The position numbers and the translations under genes were made by a program. This document shows positions 32,781-40,285 of a stretch of DNA of 40,285 nt, in pieces. A model generated the notes under the pieces. The model had not been told where the DNA came from and made no database searches. It saw nothing but the letters and a program-made list of their open reading frames with translations. Every line of letters starts with the position of its first letter. Within the stretch, counting starts at the first letter, position 1. Location: NCBI GenBank assembly GCA_031269545.1, contig JAISYZ010000246.1, positions 1-40,285 on the forward strand, written 5' to 3'. Source of the DNA: Prevotellaceae bacterium (GTDB lineage Bacteria; Bacteroidota; Bacteroidia; Bacteroidales; UBA932).

Positions 32781-34889
32781 ATGAAAACAATAAATTATAT
32801 CTTAATTGCTATGGCAATACTTGTAACAAACTCGTGTAAAAATACAGATTCAAAATCGAATACGGCAGACAATCCGCTTTTAGGCGAATGGAATACTCCG
32901 CATCAAACGCCTCCATTTGATAAAATTAAAAACGAACATTATTTGCCCGCTTTCGACGAAGGCATACGCCAATCGCGCGAAGAAATTGATAAAATAACAA
33001 ACAATTCTGATATTCCTGACTTTGAAAATACAATAGAAGCACTGGAACGAAGCGGTGAATTGTTAACAAAAACAGAAGGAATATTTTTTAATGTTCTGGG
33101 CGCCGAAGCAAATTCCGAAATGCAGGAAATCGCTTTACAAATACAACCGAAACTTACGGCGTTTAGCAACGACATCTCGCTGAACGAGAAACTTTTTGAG
33201 CGCGTAAAAACGGTTTACGATAACAGAGAAAATATTGATTTGAATGCAGAACAAAAAATGTTGCTCGAAAAAACTTATAAAAGTTTCACGCGCAAGGGAG
33301 CAAATCTCAACGCAGATGATCGCAACGAATATCGCAGAATAACCGAAGAACTTGGAACATTGTCGCTGAAATACAGACAAAATGTACTTGCCGAAACAAA
33401 CGCTTATACGCTAAATATTACCGATAAAAATGATTTGGCAGGATTGCCCGAAAATATTATCGAAGAAGCCGCCGAAACTGCAAAATCAAAAAAACATGAA
33501 GGCTGGACTTTTACGCTTCAGGCGCCAAGTTATGCACCGTTTTTGAAATATGCCGAAAATCGCAGTTTGCGCGAACAAATATGGAAAGCATACAACAGGC
33601 GCGGAATAAACGGCAATCGCGAAATTGTAAAGCAAATTGCAAATTTGCGTATGAAAATGGCTAATCTGCTGGGATACAAAACTTATGTCGATTATGTACT
33701 TGAAGAACGCATGGCAGAAAATCCCGAAAATGTTACAAAATTGTTGAATCAACTTTTTGAAGCGGCAAAACCCGCTGCCAATAAAGATATTTCGGCAGTT
33801 GTAGATTATGCAAAATCGAAAGGTTTTAACGAACAGTTGATGCCTTGGGACTGGAGTTTTTACAGCGAAAAACTTAAAGCCGAAAAATATGACGTAAGCG
33901 ATGAATTGCTTCGTCCGTATTTTAAACTCGAAAACGTAATAAGCGGAATTTTCAAACTTGCCGATACTTTGTATGGTTTGCAATTTGTTGAAAATAAAGA
34001 AATTCCTGTTTTTCATTCGGATGTAAAAACTTATGAAGTAAACGATGAAAACGGAGAATTTATCGCAGTTTTATATCTCGACTTTTTTCCGCGCGAAACT
34101 AAAGAGAACGGAGCATGGATGACAAGTTACCGTGATATGCAAACTGTTAATGAAAAAGAAATTCGCCCTGTAATTTCGGTTACATGCAATTTTACAAAAC
34201 CAACCGAAACAAAACCTGCACTGCTGACTTTCAACGAAGTTGAAACTTTTCTTCACGAATTTGGACATGCCCTGCACGGAATGTTGGCTAAAGGAACTTA
34301 CAAATCGCTTACGGGAACAAACGTTATGTGGGACTTTGTCGAACTTCCTTCTCAATTTATGGAAAATTATTGTGTCGAAAAGAAATTCCTTGATTTGTTT
34401 GCTAAACATTACGAAACGGGAGAACTTATTTCGCAGCAACTTATCGACAAACTTATTGCAGCAAAAAATTACAACGAAGGTTATGCCACGCTTCGTCAGT
34501 TAAGTTTCGGCATGCTTGATATGACTTATCATTCAATAACTTCCGAAATTACCGATGATATTGAACAAATTGAAAAACAGTCGATGGAAAAAACACAATT
34601 ATTACCCAGAATTGACAGTTGTTTGACATCAACGGCGCTTTCACATATTTTTTCGGGCGGATATGCAGCAGGATATTACAGTTATAAATGGGCTGAAGCG
34701 CTCGATGCAGATGCTTTTTCACTATTCAAAGAAAACGGAATTTTTGACAAAGAAACGGCAACATCATTCCGACAAAATATTTTGGAAAAAGGCGGCGCTG
34801 AACATCCGTCAATACTTTACAAACGTTTTCGCAAAAAAGAACCGACAATTGACGCTTTGCTGATTCGCTGCGGATTTGTAAAACATTGA
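32781..34889 (+). CDS. dcp: Peptidyl-dipeptidase Dcp, M3 family, lipoprotein
   Basis: This zinc metallopeptidase removes C-terminal dipeptides. The start at 32781 gives a lipoprotein leader MKTINYILIAMAILVTNSC, so the enzyme is probably membrane-anchored in the periplasm; the longer frame has no leader. The 702-residue length fits M3A. The zinc site is HEFGH (492-496) in VETFLHEFGHALHGML, with the third ligand E521 in WDFVELPSQFMEN. The C-terminal FSGGYAAGYYSYKWAEAL that shapes the substrate channel is present. It lies downstream of prfC with its own -7 box. Confidence 0.95.
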   Translation: MKTINYILIAMAILVTNSCKNTDSKSNTADNPLLGEWNTPHQTPPFDKIKNEHYLPAFDEGIRQSREEIDKITNNSDIPDFENTIEALERSGELLTKTEGIFFNVLGAEANSEMQEIALQIQPKLTAFSNDISLNEKLFERVKTVYDNRENIDLNAEQKMLLEKTYKSFTRKGANLNADDRNEYRRITEELGTLSLKYRQNVLAETNAYTLNITDKNDLAGLPENIIEEAAETAKSKKHEGWTFTLQAPSYAPFLKYAENRSLREQIWKAYNRRGINGNREIVKQIANLRMKMANLLGYKTYVDYVLEERMAENPENVTKLLNQLFEAAKPAANKDISAVVDYAKSKGFNEQLMPWDWSFYSEKLKAEKYDVSDELLRPYFKLENVISGIFKLADTLYGLQFVENKEIPVFHSDVKTYEVNDENGEFIAVLYLDFFPRETKENGAWMTSYRDMQTVNEKEIRPVISVTCNFTKPTETKPALLTFNEVETFLHEFGHALHGMLAKGTYKSLTGTNVMWDFVELPSQFMENYCVEKKFLDLFAKHYETGELISQQLIDKLIAAKNYNEGYATLRQLSFGMLDMTYHSITSEITDDIEQIEKQSMEKTQLLPRIDSCLTSTALSHIFSGGYAAGYYSYKWAEALDADAFSLFKENGIFDKETATSFRQNILEKGGAEHPSILYKRFRKKEPTIDALLIRCGFVKH

Positions 34890-34911
34890 TTTTATAAATT
34901 GTCAATATTCA

Positions 34912-35328
34912 TCAATATTGCATATTGCCGTTGAATGCCGAAGCAATCTGTTCGGCAACTGTATCAAGCGCTGTTTGTAATTTATTTTTCAGCATCATTT
35001 TTATCATCATGTTCATTTTTGCGTGTAATACAAGTCGCATTCGCGTATTGTAAGGCGCAACCTGTTTTAACTGTACCCAAAATAAAAATTCAAAGGGAAG
35101 TTTGCCTGTTCCCATATACTTTATCATCGAAAAAGGCTCTCGGTTAAGAACTTGCAATCCCATAGCAATGCCTTTCACCGTAAAAGTACATTCGTCGGCT
35201 GTTGCTCGAAAGTCGTCAATTTTGTCGCGTGGAATCATTTGCGCAAATTTGCTGAAATCCGAAAAAAAATTATAAATATCTTCTGCTTGACGCTGTATTG
35301 TTACTGTTTTACTTGTATATTCCTGCAT
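34912..35328 (-). CDS. SRPBCC (START-like) family protein
   Basis: This 138-residue soluble protein has the helix-grip pattern of the SRPBCC superfamily: an N-terminal strand and helices (VTIQRQAEDIYNFFSDFSKF), a strand region (ECTFTVKGIAMGLQVL), and a long C-terminal helix (KNKLQTALDTVAEQIASAF). The pocket of this fold binds hydrophobic ligands; the ligand is unknown here. It starts one base after the pyrE stop, so it is almost certainly co-transcribed with pyrE, an arrangement I believe is common in Bacteroidota. It converges with dcp. Confidence 0.82.
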   Translation of the reverse strand: MQEYTSKTVTIQRQAEDIYNFFSDFSKFAQMIPRDKIDDFRATADECTFTVKGIAMGLQVLNREPFSMIKYMGTGKLPFEFLFWVQLKQVAPYNTRMRLVLHAKMNMMIKMMLKNKLQTALDTVAEQIASAFNGNMQY

Positions 35329-35329
35329 T

Positions 35330-35962
35330 TTATTTTTTCCAAGTTTCCGGTGATTTTCTCCAATTATTTATTATCTCTATATCTTCGGCTTTTATGTAAC
35401 CGCATTTTGTTGCTTCGTTTAGCAAAGTCGTATAATCGCAAAGAGTTGTCAAATTGCAGTTTGCCGCCGCAAAATTTTCAGATGCCGCATCAAATTCATA
35501 ACTGAAAATTGCCAACATTCCGAGAACTTTGCAACGGGCTTTTCTTATTGCCTCAACAGCGGCAATGCTGCTTCCGCCGGTCGAAACCAAATCTTCGATA
35601 ACAACAACTTTGCTGTTTTCAGGCAATTCGCCTTCAATCAAATTTTCCATTCCGTGCGATTTTGGCGACGAACGCACATATACGAACGGTTTGTTTAATG
35701 TTTCCGCAACAAGTATTCCATGCGCAATTGCCCCTGTTGCAACGCCCGCAACGACTTCGCAATCAGAATATTTTTCGTTTATTTTTTCGGCAAAAGCGGT
35801 ATAAATCAATTTCCGTATTTTCGGATACGAAAGTATTTTTCTGTTGTCGCAATAAATTGGAGAATTCCATCCCGAAGCCCATACGAAATGCCTGTTTACA
35901 TTGATTTTTACAGCGTTAATCTGTAATAAATACTGTGCTGTCTGTTTTGCTGTTTCGCTCAT
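35330..35962 (-). CDS. pyrE: Orotate phosphoribosyltransferase
   Basis: This cytoplasmic enzyme of pyrimidine synthesis converts orotate and PRPP to orotidine 5'-monophosphate. The 210-residue chain has SGWNSPIYCDNRKI (30-43), VAGVATGAIAHG (71-82), YVRSSPKSHG (95-104) and the PRPP loop VVVIEDLVSTGGSS (119-132). Length is normal. The start is a single ATG (MSETAKQTAQYL). The SRPBCC gene follows with one base between. Confidence 0.96.
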   Translation of the reverse strand: MSETAKQTAQYLLQINAVKINVNRHFVWASGWNSPIYCDNRKILSYPKIRKLIYTAFAEKINEKYSDCEVVAGVATGAIAHGILVAETLNKPFVYVRSSPKSHGMENLIEGELPENSKVVVIEDLVSTGGSSIAAVEAIRKARCKVLGMLAIFSYEFDAASENFAAANCNLTTLCDYTTLLNEATKCGYIKAEDIEIINNWRKSPETWKK

Positions 35963-36094
35963 GTTTTATAATTTTGTGCAAAAATAACAATTAATGATGA
36001 CAGGCATATTTTTTATTATTAAATATTTTAATTTCAGCAGGGCGTTTTGGATTTGGAAAAAGTCATGCAGTTTGTCAATTTTAGAAATGTAATT

Positions 36095-36709
36095 ATGAAA
36101 AAAATCTTTTTTAATGACAGGTTTATTATTTTCGGTCGTCATTCCGAAATTGCCGAAAGATATTCTATTTGTGATATTTACGAATTAAATGACTTTGCCG
36201 AACTTCCGAATTTACTTAGCCGGTTCTTAAATAATCCTGCACAAAACGAATTTTATGTATCGTGCAAAAACGAAGACGAAACTTTTGTCGCCTTTTGCGA
36301 TTTGTTTGACATGCTTTTTGCCGGCGGCGGGCTTGTGCGTAATTCCAGCGGAGACGTATTGCTTATATATCGCTACGGACATTGGGATTTGCCGAAAGGC
36401 AAGCAGGAATATGGCGAAAATATTGCATGTACGGCTGTTCGTGAAGTTAAAGAAGAATGTGGAATATCGGATATTGAATTAGGCGATTTTTTGACCGAAA
36501 CATATCATTGCTTCGAAATGAACGGACGATTGATGATGAAACGTAATTTTTGGTACGAAATGTTTTGCAACGCCGAAACTTTAACTCCTCAGCAAGCCGA
36601 AGATATAGAAAAAGCCGAATTTGTGTCTATCGATAAATTGCCCGAATATATTGATTACATGTACGCTTCGGTGCGCGAAGTTTTTGTTGCGGCAGCCTTG
36701 CTGAAATGA
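36095..36709 (+). CDS. Nudix hydrolase
   Basis: Nudix enzymes hydrolyse nucleoside diphosphates linked to another group. The frame opens at a TTG (36047), but the ATG at 36095 (MKKIFFNDRFIIFG) matches the way such Bacteroidota proteins start and gives 204 residues. A unique N-terminal part (1-75) precedes the Nudix domain. The Nudix box at about 102-124 is complete: G, E after five residues, then REVKEECGI. The preceding segment (YGHWDLPKGKQ) is typical of ADP-ribose or diadenosine polyphosphate hydrolases, but the substrate cannot be decided. It diverges from pyrE. Confidence 0.85.
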   Translation: MKKIFFNDRFIIFGRHSEIAERYSICDIYELNDFAELPNLLSRFLNNPAQNEFYVSCKNEDETFVAFCDLFDMLFAGGGLVRNSSGDVLLIYRYGHWDLPKGKQEYGENIACTAVREVKEECGISDIELGDFLTETYHCFEMNGRLMMKRNFWYEMFCNAETLTPQQAEDIEKAEFVSIDKLPEYIDYMYASVREVFVAAALLK

Positions 36710-36769
36710 TTTCGTAAATACAAAAAATCAATAAAATAGTTAATGTTAAACACAAAGCAATTAGAGAGG

Positions 36770-36786
36770 ACAACCTGACAGGTTGT
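36770..36786. repeat. AACCTG-A-CAGGTT palindrome
   Basis: ACAACCTGACAGGTTGT is a perfect palindrome around one central base. Same module as at 350-382 and 38648-38806. Confidence 0.65.
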
Positions 36787-36798
36787 TGTTCTACTATT

Positions 36799-36858
36799 AT
36801 TGTTAATTGTTAATTATTAATTGTTAATTATTAATTATTAATTATTAATTGTTAATTA
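36799..36858. repeat. AT-rich tandem block
   Basis: Alternating TTAATTG and TTAATTATTAA units over about 60 bases. Similar blocks are at 38580-38632 and 38962-38989. Confidence 0.6.
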
Positions 36859-36873
36859 TTTTCTGGGTTGCTT

Positions 36874-36898
36874 CGTCATTTCATTCCTCGCAATGACG
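36874..36898. repeat. CGTCATT/AATGACG inverted repeat
   Basis: CGTCATT (36874-36880) and AATGACG (36892-36898) with an 11-base loop, as at 32567-32607. Confidence 0.55.
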
Positions 36899-37361
36899 TG
36901 CTGTTTGCTTTAATAATTTTTGCAAAAATATTTTCAAAATTAATAAATATTTTATCTTCTTTTTAAGGTGCAATTATATAAAGTCGATAAAAGCTTGATG
37001 AAAAAACGTAAACGGCTGTTATTCTGTTTAATGCGCTTATTTTTGTACTCCGTTTTTATTACTTAATGCTGTATAATTTTCAGAAATTAAAAATGAAAAA
37101 ATCTGAAATTTTTTGCGCATGTCCGCAATAATCAATAAATCAATCAATAAGCATATCAATAACTCGGAAAACCCCAAAAAAGTCTTATTTTGTATAATCA
37201 GACTCGCAATATATATAAATTTTCAATTTGTAAAGATTCGTACCTTTTAACACTTCTCATTTTTTAAAAAACAATTTTTAGCAAAAAAATATTAAAATTT
37301 CACCTTCATAAATGCCATAAAATCAACAAATAAGAGATAGACTTAAAATTTGTCAAAATTT

Positions 37362-37393
37362 ATTTTGTCAAAAAAGGTCTTTTTTGACAAAAT
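37362..37393. promoter_or_regulatory. Perfect 14-bp inverted repeat upstream of the heptad operon
   Basis: ATTTTGTCAAAAAA (37362-37375) and TTTTTTGACAAAAT (37380-37393) are exact reverse complements with loop GGTC. A further TTTGTCAAA lies just upstream at about 37349-37357. It stands 13 bases before the -33 box and on the DNA helix would be well placed for a regulator. It could also act as an RNA hairpin for transcripts entering from the left. Confidence 0.55.
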
Positions 37394-37406
37394 AATTGCT
37401 ATTTTA

Positions 37407-37438
37407 TTTGGAGGCGATTTTCGCTAACAATACCTTTG
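37407..37438 (+). promoter_or_regulatory. Canonical promoter of the heptad-repeat operon
   Basis: TTTG (37407-37410), 20 bases, TACCTTTG (37431-37438), then 24 bases to the ATG at 37463. An ideal -33/-7 match, the same spacing as at the 6S-like RNA. Confidence 0.7.
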
Positions 37439-37462
37439 TGAAATAATTCAAAATTTTATTAC

Positions 37463-37906
37463 ATGACAAGATTAATGGTAAATAACGCAACAGACATACA
37501 TGGCAAAAATATAATAAATTCGCCATGTACATGCGGTTTTTATCTGCCATTAAATGAATATTTCGAGAAGTTCCACGAAAATTTTGTGAAATTCTGTACT
37601 ACATTCAGGAAATTCAACGAAGCATTCGGGAAGTTCAGCATAACTTTCAGGAAATTCAGCGAAGTATTCGGGAAATTCAGCGAAACATTCGGGAAATTCA
37701 GCGAAGTATTCAGGAAATTCAACGGAACTTTCGGGAAATTCAGCGAAACATTCAGTAAGTTCAGCATAACTTTCAGGAAGTTCAGCATAACTTTCAGGAA
37801 ATTCAGCGAAATGTTCAGGAAATTCAACAAAATATTTTGGATATACATCACGAAAAATGTTAAAAACAATTTAAATATAGTATTAAACACAAAATTTATT
37901 TTATGA
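37463..37906 (+). CDS. Heptad-repeat protein of 13 F-x-K-F units
   Basis: The 147-residue product has a unique N-terminal part (1-33). From residue 34 to 124 follow thirteen consecutive seven-residue units with consensus F-[RG]-K-F-[SN]-[EI]-[TVA], for example FGKFSET. The tail after residue 125 is AT-rich. Phe at positions a and d with charged residues between would make an amphipathic, coiled-coil-like rod. I know of no named function. Evidence that it is a gene: a canonical promoter 24 bases upstream, and a stop (TGA) that overlaps the ATG of the next gene as ATGA. The opposite strand is also open here with LNFPNTS units, but has no promoter or start logic. Confidence 0.6.
   Translation: MTRLMVNNATDIHGKNIINSPCTCGFYLPLNEYFEKFHENFVKFCTTFRKFNEAFGKFSITFRKFSEVFGKFSETFGKFSEVFRKFNGTFGKFSETFSKFSITFRKFSITFRKFSEMFRKFNKIFWIYITKNVKNNLNIVLNTKFIL
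37562..37834 (+). repeat. 21-bp tandem array within the heptad gene
   Basis: Thirteen contiguous units of the type TTCGGGAAATTCAGCGAAACA with substitutions and no frame-breaking indels. Both the length (21) and the tandem form match the array at 24409-24552, although the sequences differ. Confidence 0.8.
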
Positions 37907-38571
37907 CTGCAAAAGATTTTATACCACGAGCCGACAGTAAATTTAGTGTATGGCTGAAAACACTGGTTGCTTACCTGCTTCCGAAAGCCGCAGAATGGAA
38001 CATCCCACAGGCAAATATAAGAGATTTGGAAACGCTTGCAACCGAATTTGATACGGCATTTGAAATTGCCGAAAATCCTTTGACACGCACAAAAGTGGCT
38101 GTGAAGGTGAAAAATGATGCACGCCGCACAGTTGAACGCACGACGCGCATTCTGCTCAAGGCTTATGTAACCTACAATCCACTCGTTACCGATGCCGACA
38201 GAGAGGCTATGGCTTTGCCAATTCATAAAAGCGGGCGCACGCCGGCACCGGTGGCTGCTACTTATCCCGACTTCGATGTTGACAGCAGCGTGATACGCCG
38301 ACTGACAATTCATTTTTACGACCAGGGCAGTAAAAAATCGAAGGCAAAACCTGTCGGACAGCACGGCGCCGAAATACGCTGGATTATAAGCAACACGCCT
38401 GTCGTTGACATTGAACAACTACAACATTCGGCATTCGATACGCATACGCCATTTACTCTCGAATTTCAGGGACACGAGCGCGGAATGACAGTATGGTTCT
38501 GCCTTTGCTGGGAAAACACACGCGGCGAAAAAGGTCCTTGGAGCGAAATCGTTGCGGCGATTATTCCGTAG
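37903..38571 (+). CDS. Unknown protein with an Ig/fibronectin-like C-terminus
   Basis: This 222-residue product has no signal peptide. The first 115 residues are helical (TAKDFIPRADSKFSVWLKTL at the start, then TRTKVAVKVKNDARRTVERT). A proline-rich link (GRTPAPVAATYP) leads to a beta-rich half with alternating hydrophobic strands and the end WFCLCWENTRGEKGPWSEIV, which looks like a fibronectin type III or Ig strand pattern. I cannot name the family. It overlaps the heptad gene by four bases (ATGA), so the two are translated together. G+C is higher than in the heptad gene. Confidence 0.7.
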   Translation: MTAKDFIPRADSKFSVWLKTLVAYLLPKAAEWNIPQANIRDLETLATEFDTAFEIAENPLTRTKVAVKVKNDARRTVERTTRILLKAYVTYNPLVTDADREAMALPIHKSGRTPAPVAATYPDFDVDSSVIRRLTIHFYDQGSKKSKAKPVGQHGAEIRWIISNTPVVDIEQLQHSAFDTHTPFTLEFQGHERGMTVWFCLCWENTRGEKGPWSEIVAAIIP

Positions 38572-38647
38572 AATAATTGATAATGAATAATTGATAATGA
38601 ATAATTAATAATTAATAATTAATAATGAATAGTAATAAGAAAGCTAC

Positions 38648-38678
38648 AACCTGACAGGTTTTCAAAACCTGTCAGGTT
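38648..38678. repeat. Double AACCTG-n-CAGGTT palindrome
   Basis: AACCTGACAGGTTTT (38648-38662) is the perfect reverse complement of AAAACCTGTCAGGTT (38664-38678), with a one-base loop. Single copies of the module follow at 38731-38743 and 38794-38806. Confidence 0.75.
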
Positions 38679-38859
38679 TCGGGAAAAGTTAAGATTTATA
38701 AAAAAAAATTAATAATAATAGTAGAACAACAACCTGACAGGTTTAAGAAAAAGTTAAATTTACAAAAAAACTAAAATAAACAAATAAAAAAACAACCTGT
38801 CAGGTTTAGGAAAGGAAAAATAAAAATGAACAAAACAAATAAAAAAACAATGAATAACA

Positions 38860-38950
38860 AAACCCTCTGTGTGCCTCTGCGAAATCTCTGTGTAACTCTG
38901 TGTACCCAAATAAATAACACAAAGATACGCAGAGAAGGCACAGAGAAGTG
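38860..38950. repeat. CTCTGTG-type inverted repeat
   Basis: CTCTGTGTGCCTCTGCG and CTCTGTGTAACTCTGTGT on the left are followed by their approximate reverse complements (GATACGCAGAGAAGGCACAG) on the right. Repeats of this wording are scattered in many Bacteroidota intergenic regions. Confidence 0.6.
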
Positions 38951-39060
38951 TAGAAAATTTACAATTAATAATTAATAATTAATAATAGTAGAAAAAAAAT
39001 TAATAATAAATTTAATAAAAATGAACAAACAAATTTTTAACCTTTTAATCTAAAAAAGAA

Positions 39061-40285
39061 ATGAAAAAAATTCTAATTTTAATCTTTTTAATGGCAGTTG
39101 CGGCTGCCTCAGTGAAAGCACAGCCTGGTGTAACGCCCAGTATAACGGCTTCTCATACATCCGCATGTTTTGGTACAACAGTTATAGTAGAAACGCCTAA
39201 AGCCGCTGGTGGCTTGTTCTACCAATTTGAGCGCAACGGTTCTCCTATATATCCCAATGGTAGCCCTCAGTGGTTTGCTGAGGAAACACAACAAGGTACG
39301 CACACTTACAGAGTGCGAGTTGGTAATACCGGCAGTTGGAGTAATTGGAGTGATCCGATAACTGTTACGATTGCTAAGACCGGTGCTCCTGTTTTAAGTC
39401 TAATTGGACCAGCAAAGGTATGCGAAGGATCACCCTATGGGTTGGAATCGAATTACCCCCTTGGAACACCCACCCGCTTTGAATGGTTGGATGTAAACAG
39501 CGGTAAGTCCTATCAATGGGTCTCTAATAACCCCTCTATTCCTAACCTGCCAACCGCAGCAGGCGTATATTCGTTCAAACTGCGCGCAGACAGTATAACT
39601 ATAACTGGTGGTTGCTGGAGCGAGTGGAGTAATACTGTGAATGTTGAAATCTATCCAGCGCCCACAACAAAACCGGTAATAAATCCCGTAGCGGATGTAT
39701 GTCTGGGCAATCCTCTTACATTCAGCACACAGGTAAAAGCGTATCCCGATTACCGCTGGCAGGAAGTAAACAGCGGAACGATAACATCGGGACCAAACGT
39801 CAAAACAATAACGCAATCTGCCGCAGGCTCGTACACATACCGTCTGCGCGTGAACGTTCACAGTAGCTGCGGAACCGGGTGGAGCCTGTGGGGCGATCCT
39901 GTAACGGCGGCGGTTAAGAACCTTCCCGCTGCGCCCGTAATAGCTCCTGTTACCAATGTATGCTTTGGCAGCGAGCTTGTATTCACTGCGCCTCAGGGCT
40001 ATGCTAAATACGCATGGACTGAAACGGGAAGCGGAAGCAGCGATACAACAACAGTCAATACTCTAAGCAAAACGGCTGTCGGCACATATACATACAGGTT
40101 GAGCGTGCTGGGCGCCAACGGTTGCTGGAGCAACTTGAGCGCTGCTGTAAGCGGCGAAGTTTACGCCCTTCCTGCCAAACAGACAATAAATCCCGTAGCG
40201 GATGTATGCTTTGGCGAAACGCTGACGCTCGAAACGGCAGCAGGTTTTGCACGCTACGGTTGGCGCGAAACGACAAGCCTCACTG
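39061..40285 (+). CDS. Large secreted Ig/PKD-like repeat protein (5' part)
   Basis: The frame is open from the ATG at 39061 to the end of the window (408 codons seen). It starts with a signal peptide (MKKILILIFLMAVAAASVKA, cleaved before QPGVTP). The mature part consists of Ig- or PKD-like repeats, each with an early cysteine in [DN]VC[FL]G (C36, C121, C214, C301, C383, spaced 82-93 residues), a Y-x-W-x-E strand, TYTYRLRV, and a late CWSxWS segment. The phrase NPVADVC recurs almost unchanged. Such proteins are cell-surface or secreted adhesins in Bacteroidota, often exported by the type IX system, but the C-terminal signal lies outside the window. G+C rises along the gene. Confidence 0.85.
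   Translation, partial: MKKILILIFLMAVAAASVKAQPGVTPSITASHTSACFGTTVIVETPKAAGGLFYQFERNGSPIYPNGSPQWFAEETQQGTHTYRVRVGNTGSWSNWSDPITVTIAKTGAPVLSLIGPAKVCEGSPYGLESNYPLGTPTRFEWLDVNSGKSYQWVSNNPSIPNLPTAAGVYSFKLRADSITITGGCWSEWSNTVNVEIYPAPTTKPVINPVADVCLGNPLTFSTQVKAYPDYRWQEVNSGTITSGPNVKTITQSAAGSYTYRLRVNVHSSCGTGWSLWGDPVTAAVKNLPAAPVIAPVTNVCFGSELVFTAPQGYAKYAWTETGSGSSDTTTVNTLSKTAVGTYTYRLSVLGANGCWSNLSAAVSGEVYALPAKQTINPVADVCFGETLTLETAAGFARYGWRETTSLT

Larger units (their letters stand above)
36710..37462. other. Long non-coding gap with several repeats and a promoter
   Basis: Contents in order: the ACAACCTG-A-CAGGTTGT palindrome (36770-36786), an AT tandem block of TTAATTATTAAT type (about 36799-36858), the CGTCATT/AATGACG repeat (36874-36898), a long AT-rich stretch without a reading frame, a perfect 14-bp inverted repeat (37362-37393) and a canonical promoter (37407-37438). 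No gene is seen. Confidence 0.65.
38572..39060. other. Repeat-dense gap
   Basis: Contains an AT tandem block (38580-38632), the double AACCTG-n-CAGGTT palindrome (38648-38678), two single copies (38731-38743, 38794-38806), an inverted CTCTGTG-type repeat (38860-38950) and another AT block (38962-38989). No reading frame of note and no TAnnTTTG box before the gene at 39061. Confidence 0.7.

Noticed and set aside
37540..38418. Minus-strand frame of 292 codons with LNFPNTS units
   Set aside because: It is the mirror of the 21-bp array and the Ig-like gene. The plus strand has a promoter, a sensible start and an ATGA coupling, and the minus strand has none of these.

Overview
The window looks like a chromosomal segment of a Bacteroidota (probably Bacteroidales) bacterium of low G+C. 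The gene set points there: a one-chain pyruvate:ferredoxin oxidoreductase, and families typical of the phylum (DUF3467, DUF3822 next to rsmD, DUF5606, DUF6263-like, PKD/Ig-like secreted repeats). So do the promoters: many genes and both tRNAs are preceded by a TAnnTTTG -7 box, several with a TTTG or TTG -33 box 19-21 bases upstream, and Shine-Dalgarno sites are mostly absent. No rRNA, phage or transposase gene is present. Two tRNAs (Asp-GTC, Gln-CTG) lie here.

Layout. Bases 1-97 are the tail of a cut-off gene, followed by a hairpin-rich gap. On the minus strand, 588-7311 holds a secreted DUF6263-like protein, nifJ, an N-acetylmuramoyl-alanine amidase and a DUF3467 protein. Plus-strand glyA and plsC follow (7540-9665). 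Then come minus-strand genes for a membrane protein, a solitary DNA methyltransferase, TrkH with a HAMP receptor, and MazG (9702-14315). From 14449: an MFS carrier, a very AT-rich FAD oxidoreductase, a RecD-like helicase (minus), a membrane-anchored protein, DUF3822, RsmD and tRNA-Asp (to 20859), then an atypical ROK kinase.

From about 22190 to 25870 the content is accessory. A strong promoter leads into a long rod-shaped RNA that resembles 6S RNA. It is followed by a 39-codon ORF and three small exported proteins that share one signal-peptide cassette. Next come a coiled-coil protein with a 21-bp repeat array behind it and a higBA toxin-antitoxin pair. Bases 25870-36709 return to housekeeping: cstA, lipoproteins, a DUF5698/DUF2179 membrane protein, prfC, dcp, an SRPBCC protein with pyrE, and a Nudix hydrolase.

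The right end (36710-40285) is accessory again: a repeat-rich gap, then a canonical promoter with a perfect 14-bp inverted repeat next to it. This drives a two-gene operon. The first gene encodes 13 consecutive F-x-K-F heptads, and its stop overlaps the start of the second gene. A repeat-dense gap follows, then the start of a large secreted Ig/PKD-like repeat protein that runs off the window.

The most unusual observations are the heptad-repeat operon together with the second 21-bp array near 24400; the 6S-like RNA with its tail of small secreted proteins; and at least three families of short dispersed intergenic repeats. Functions of the small unknown genes are not established by the sequence.
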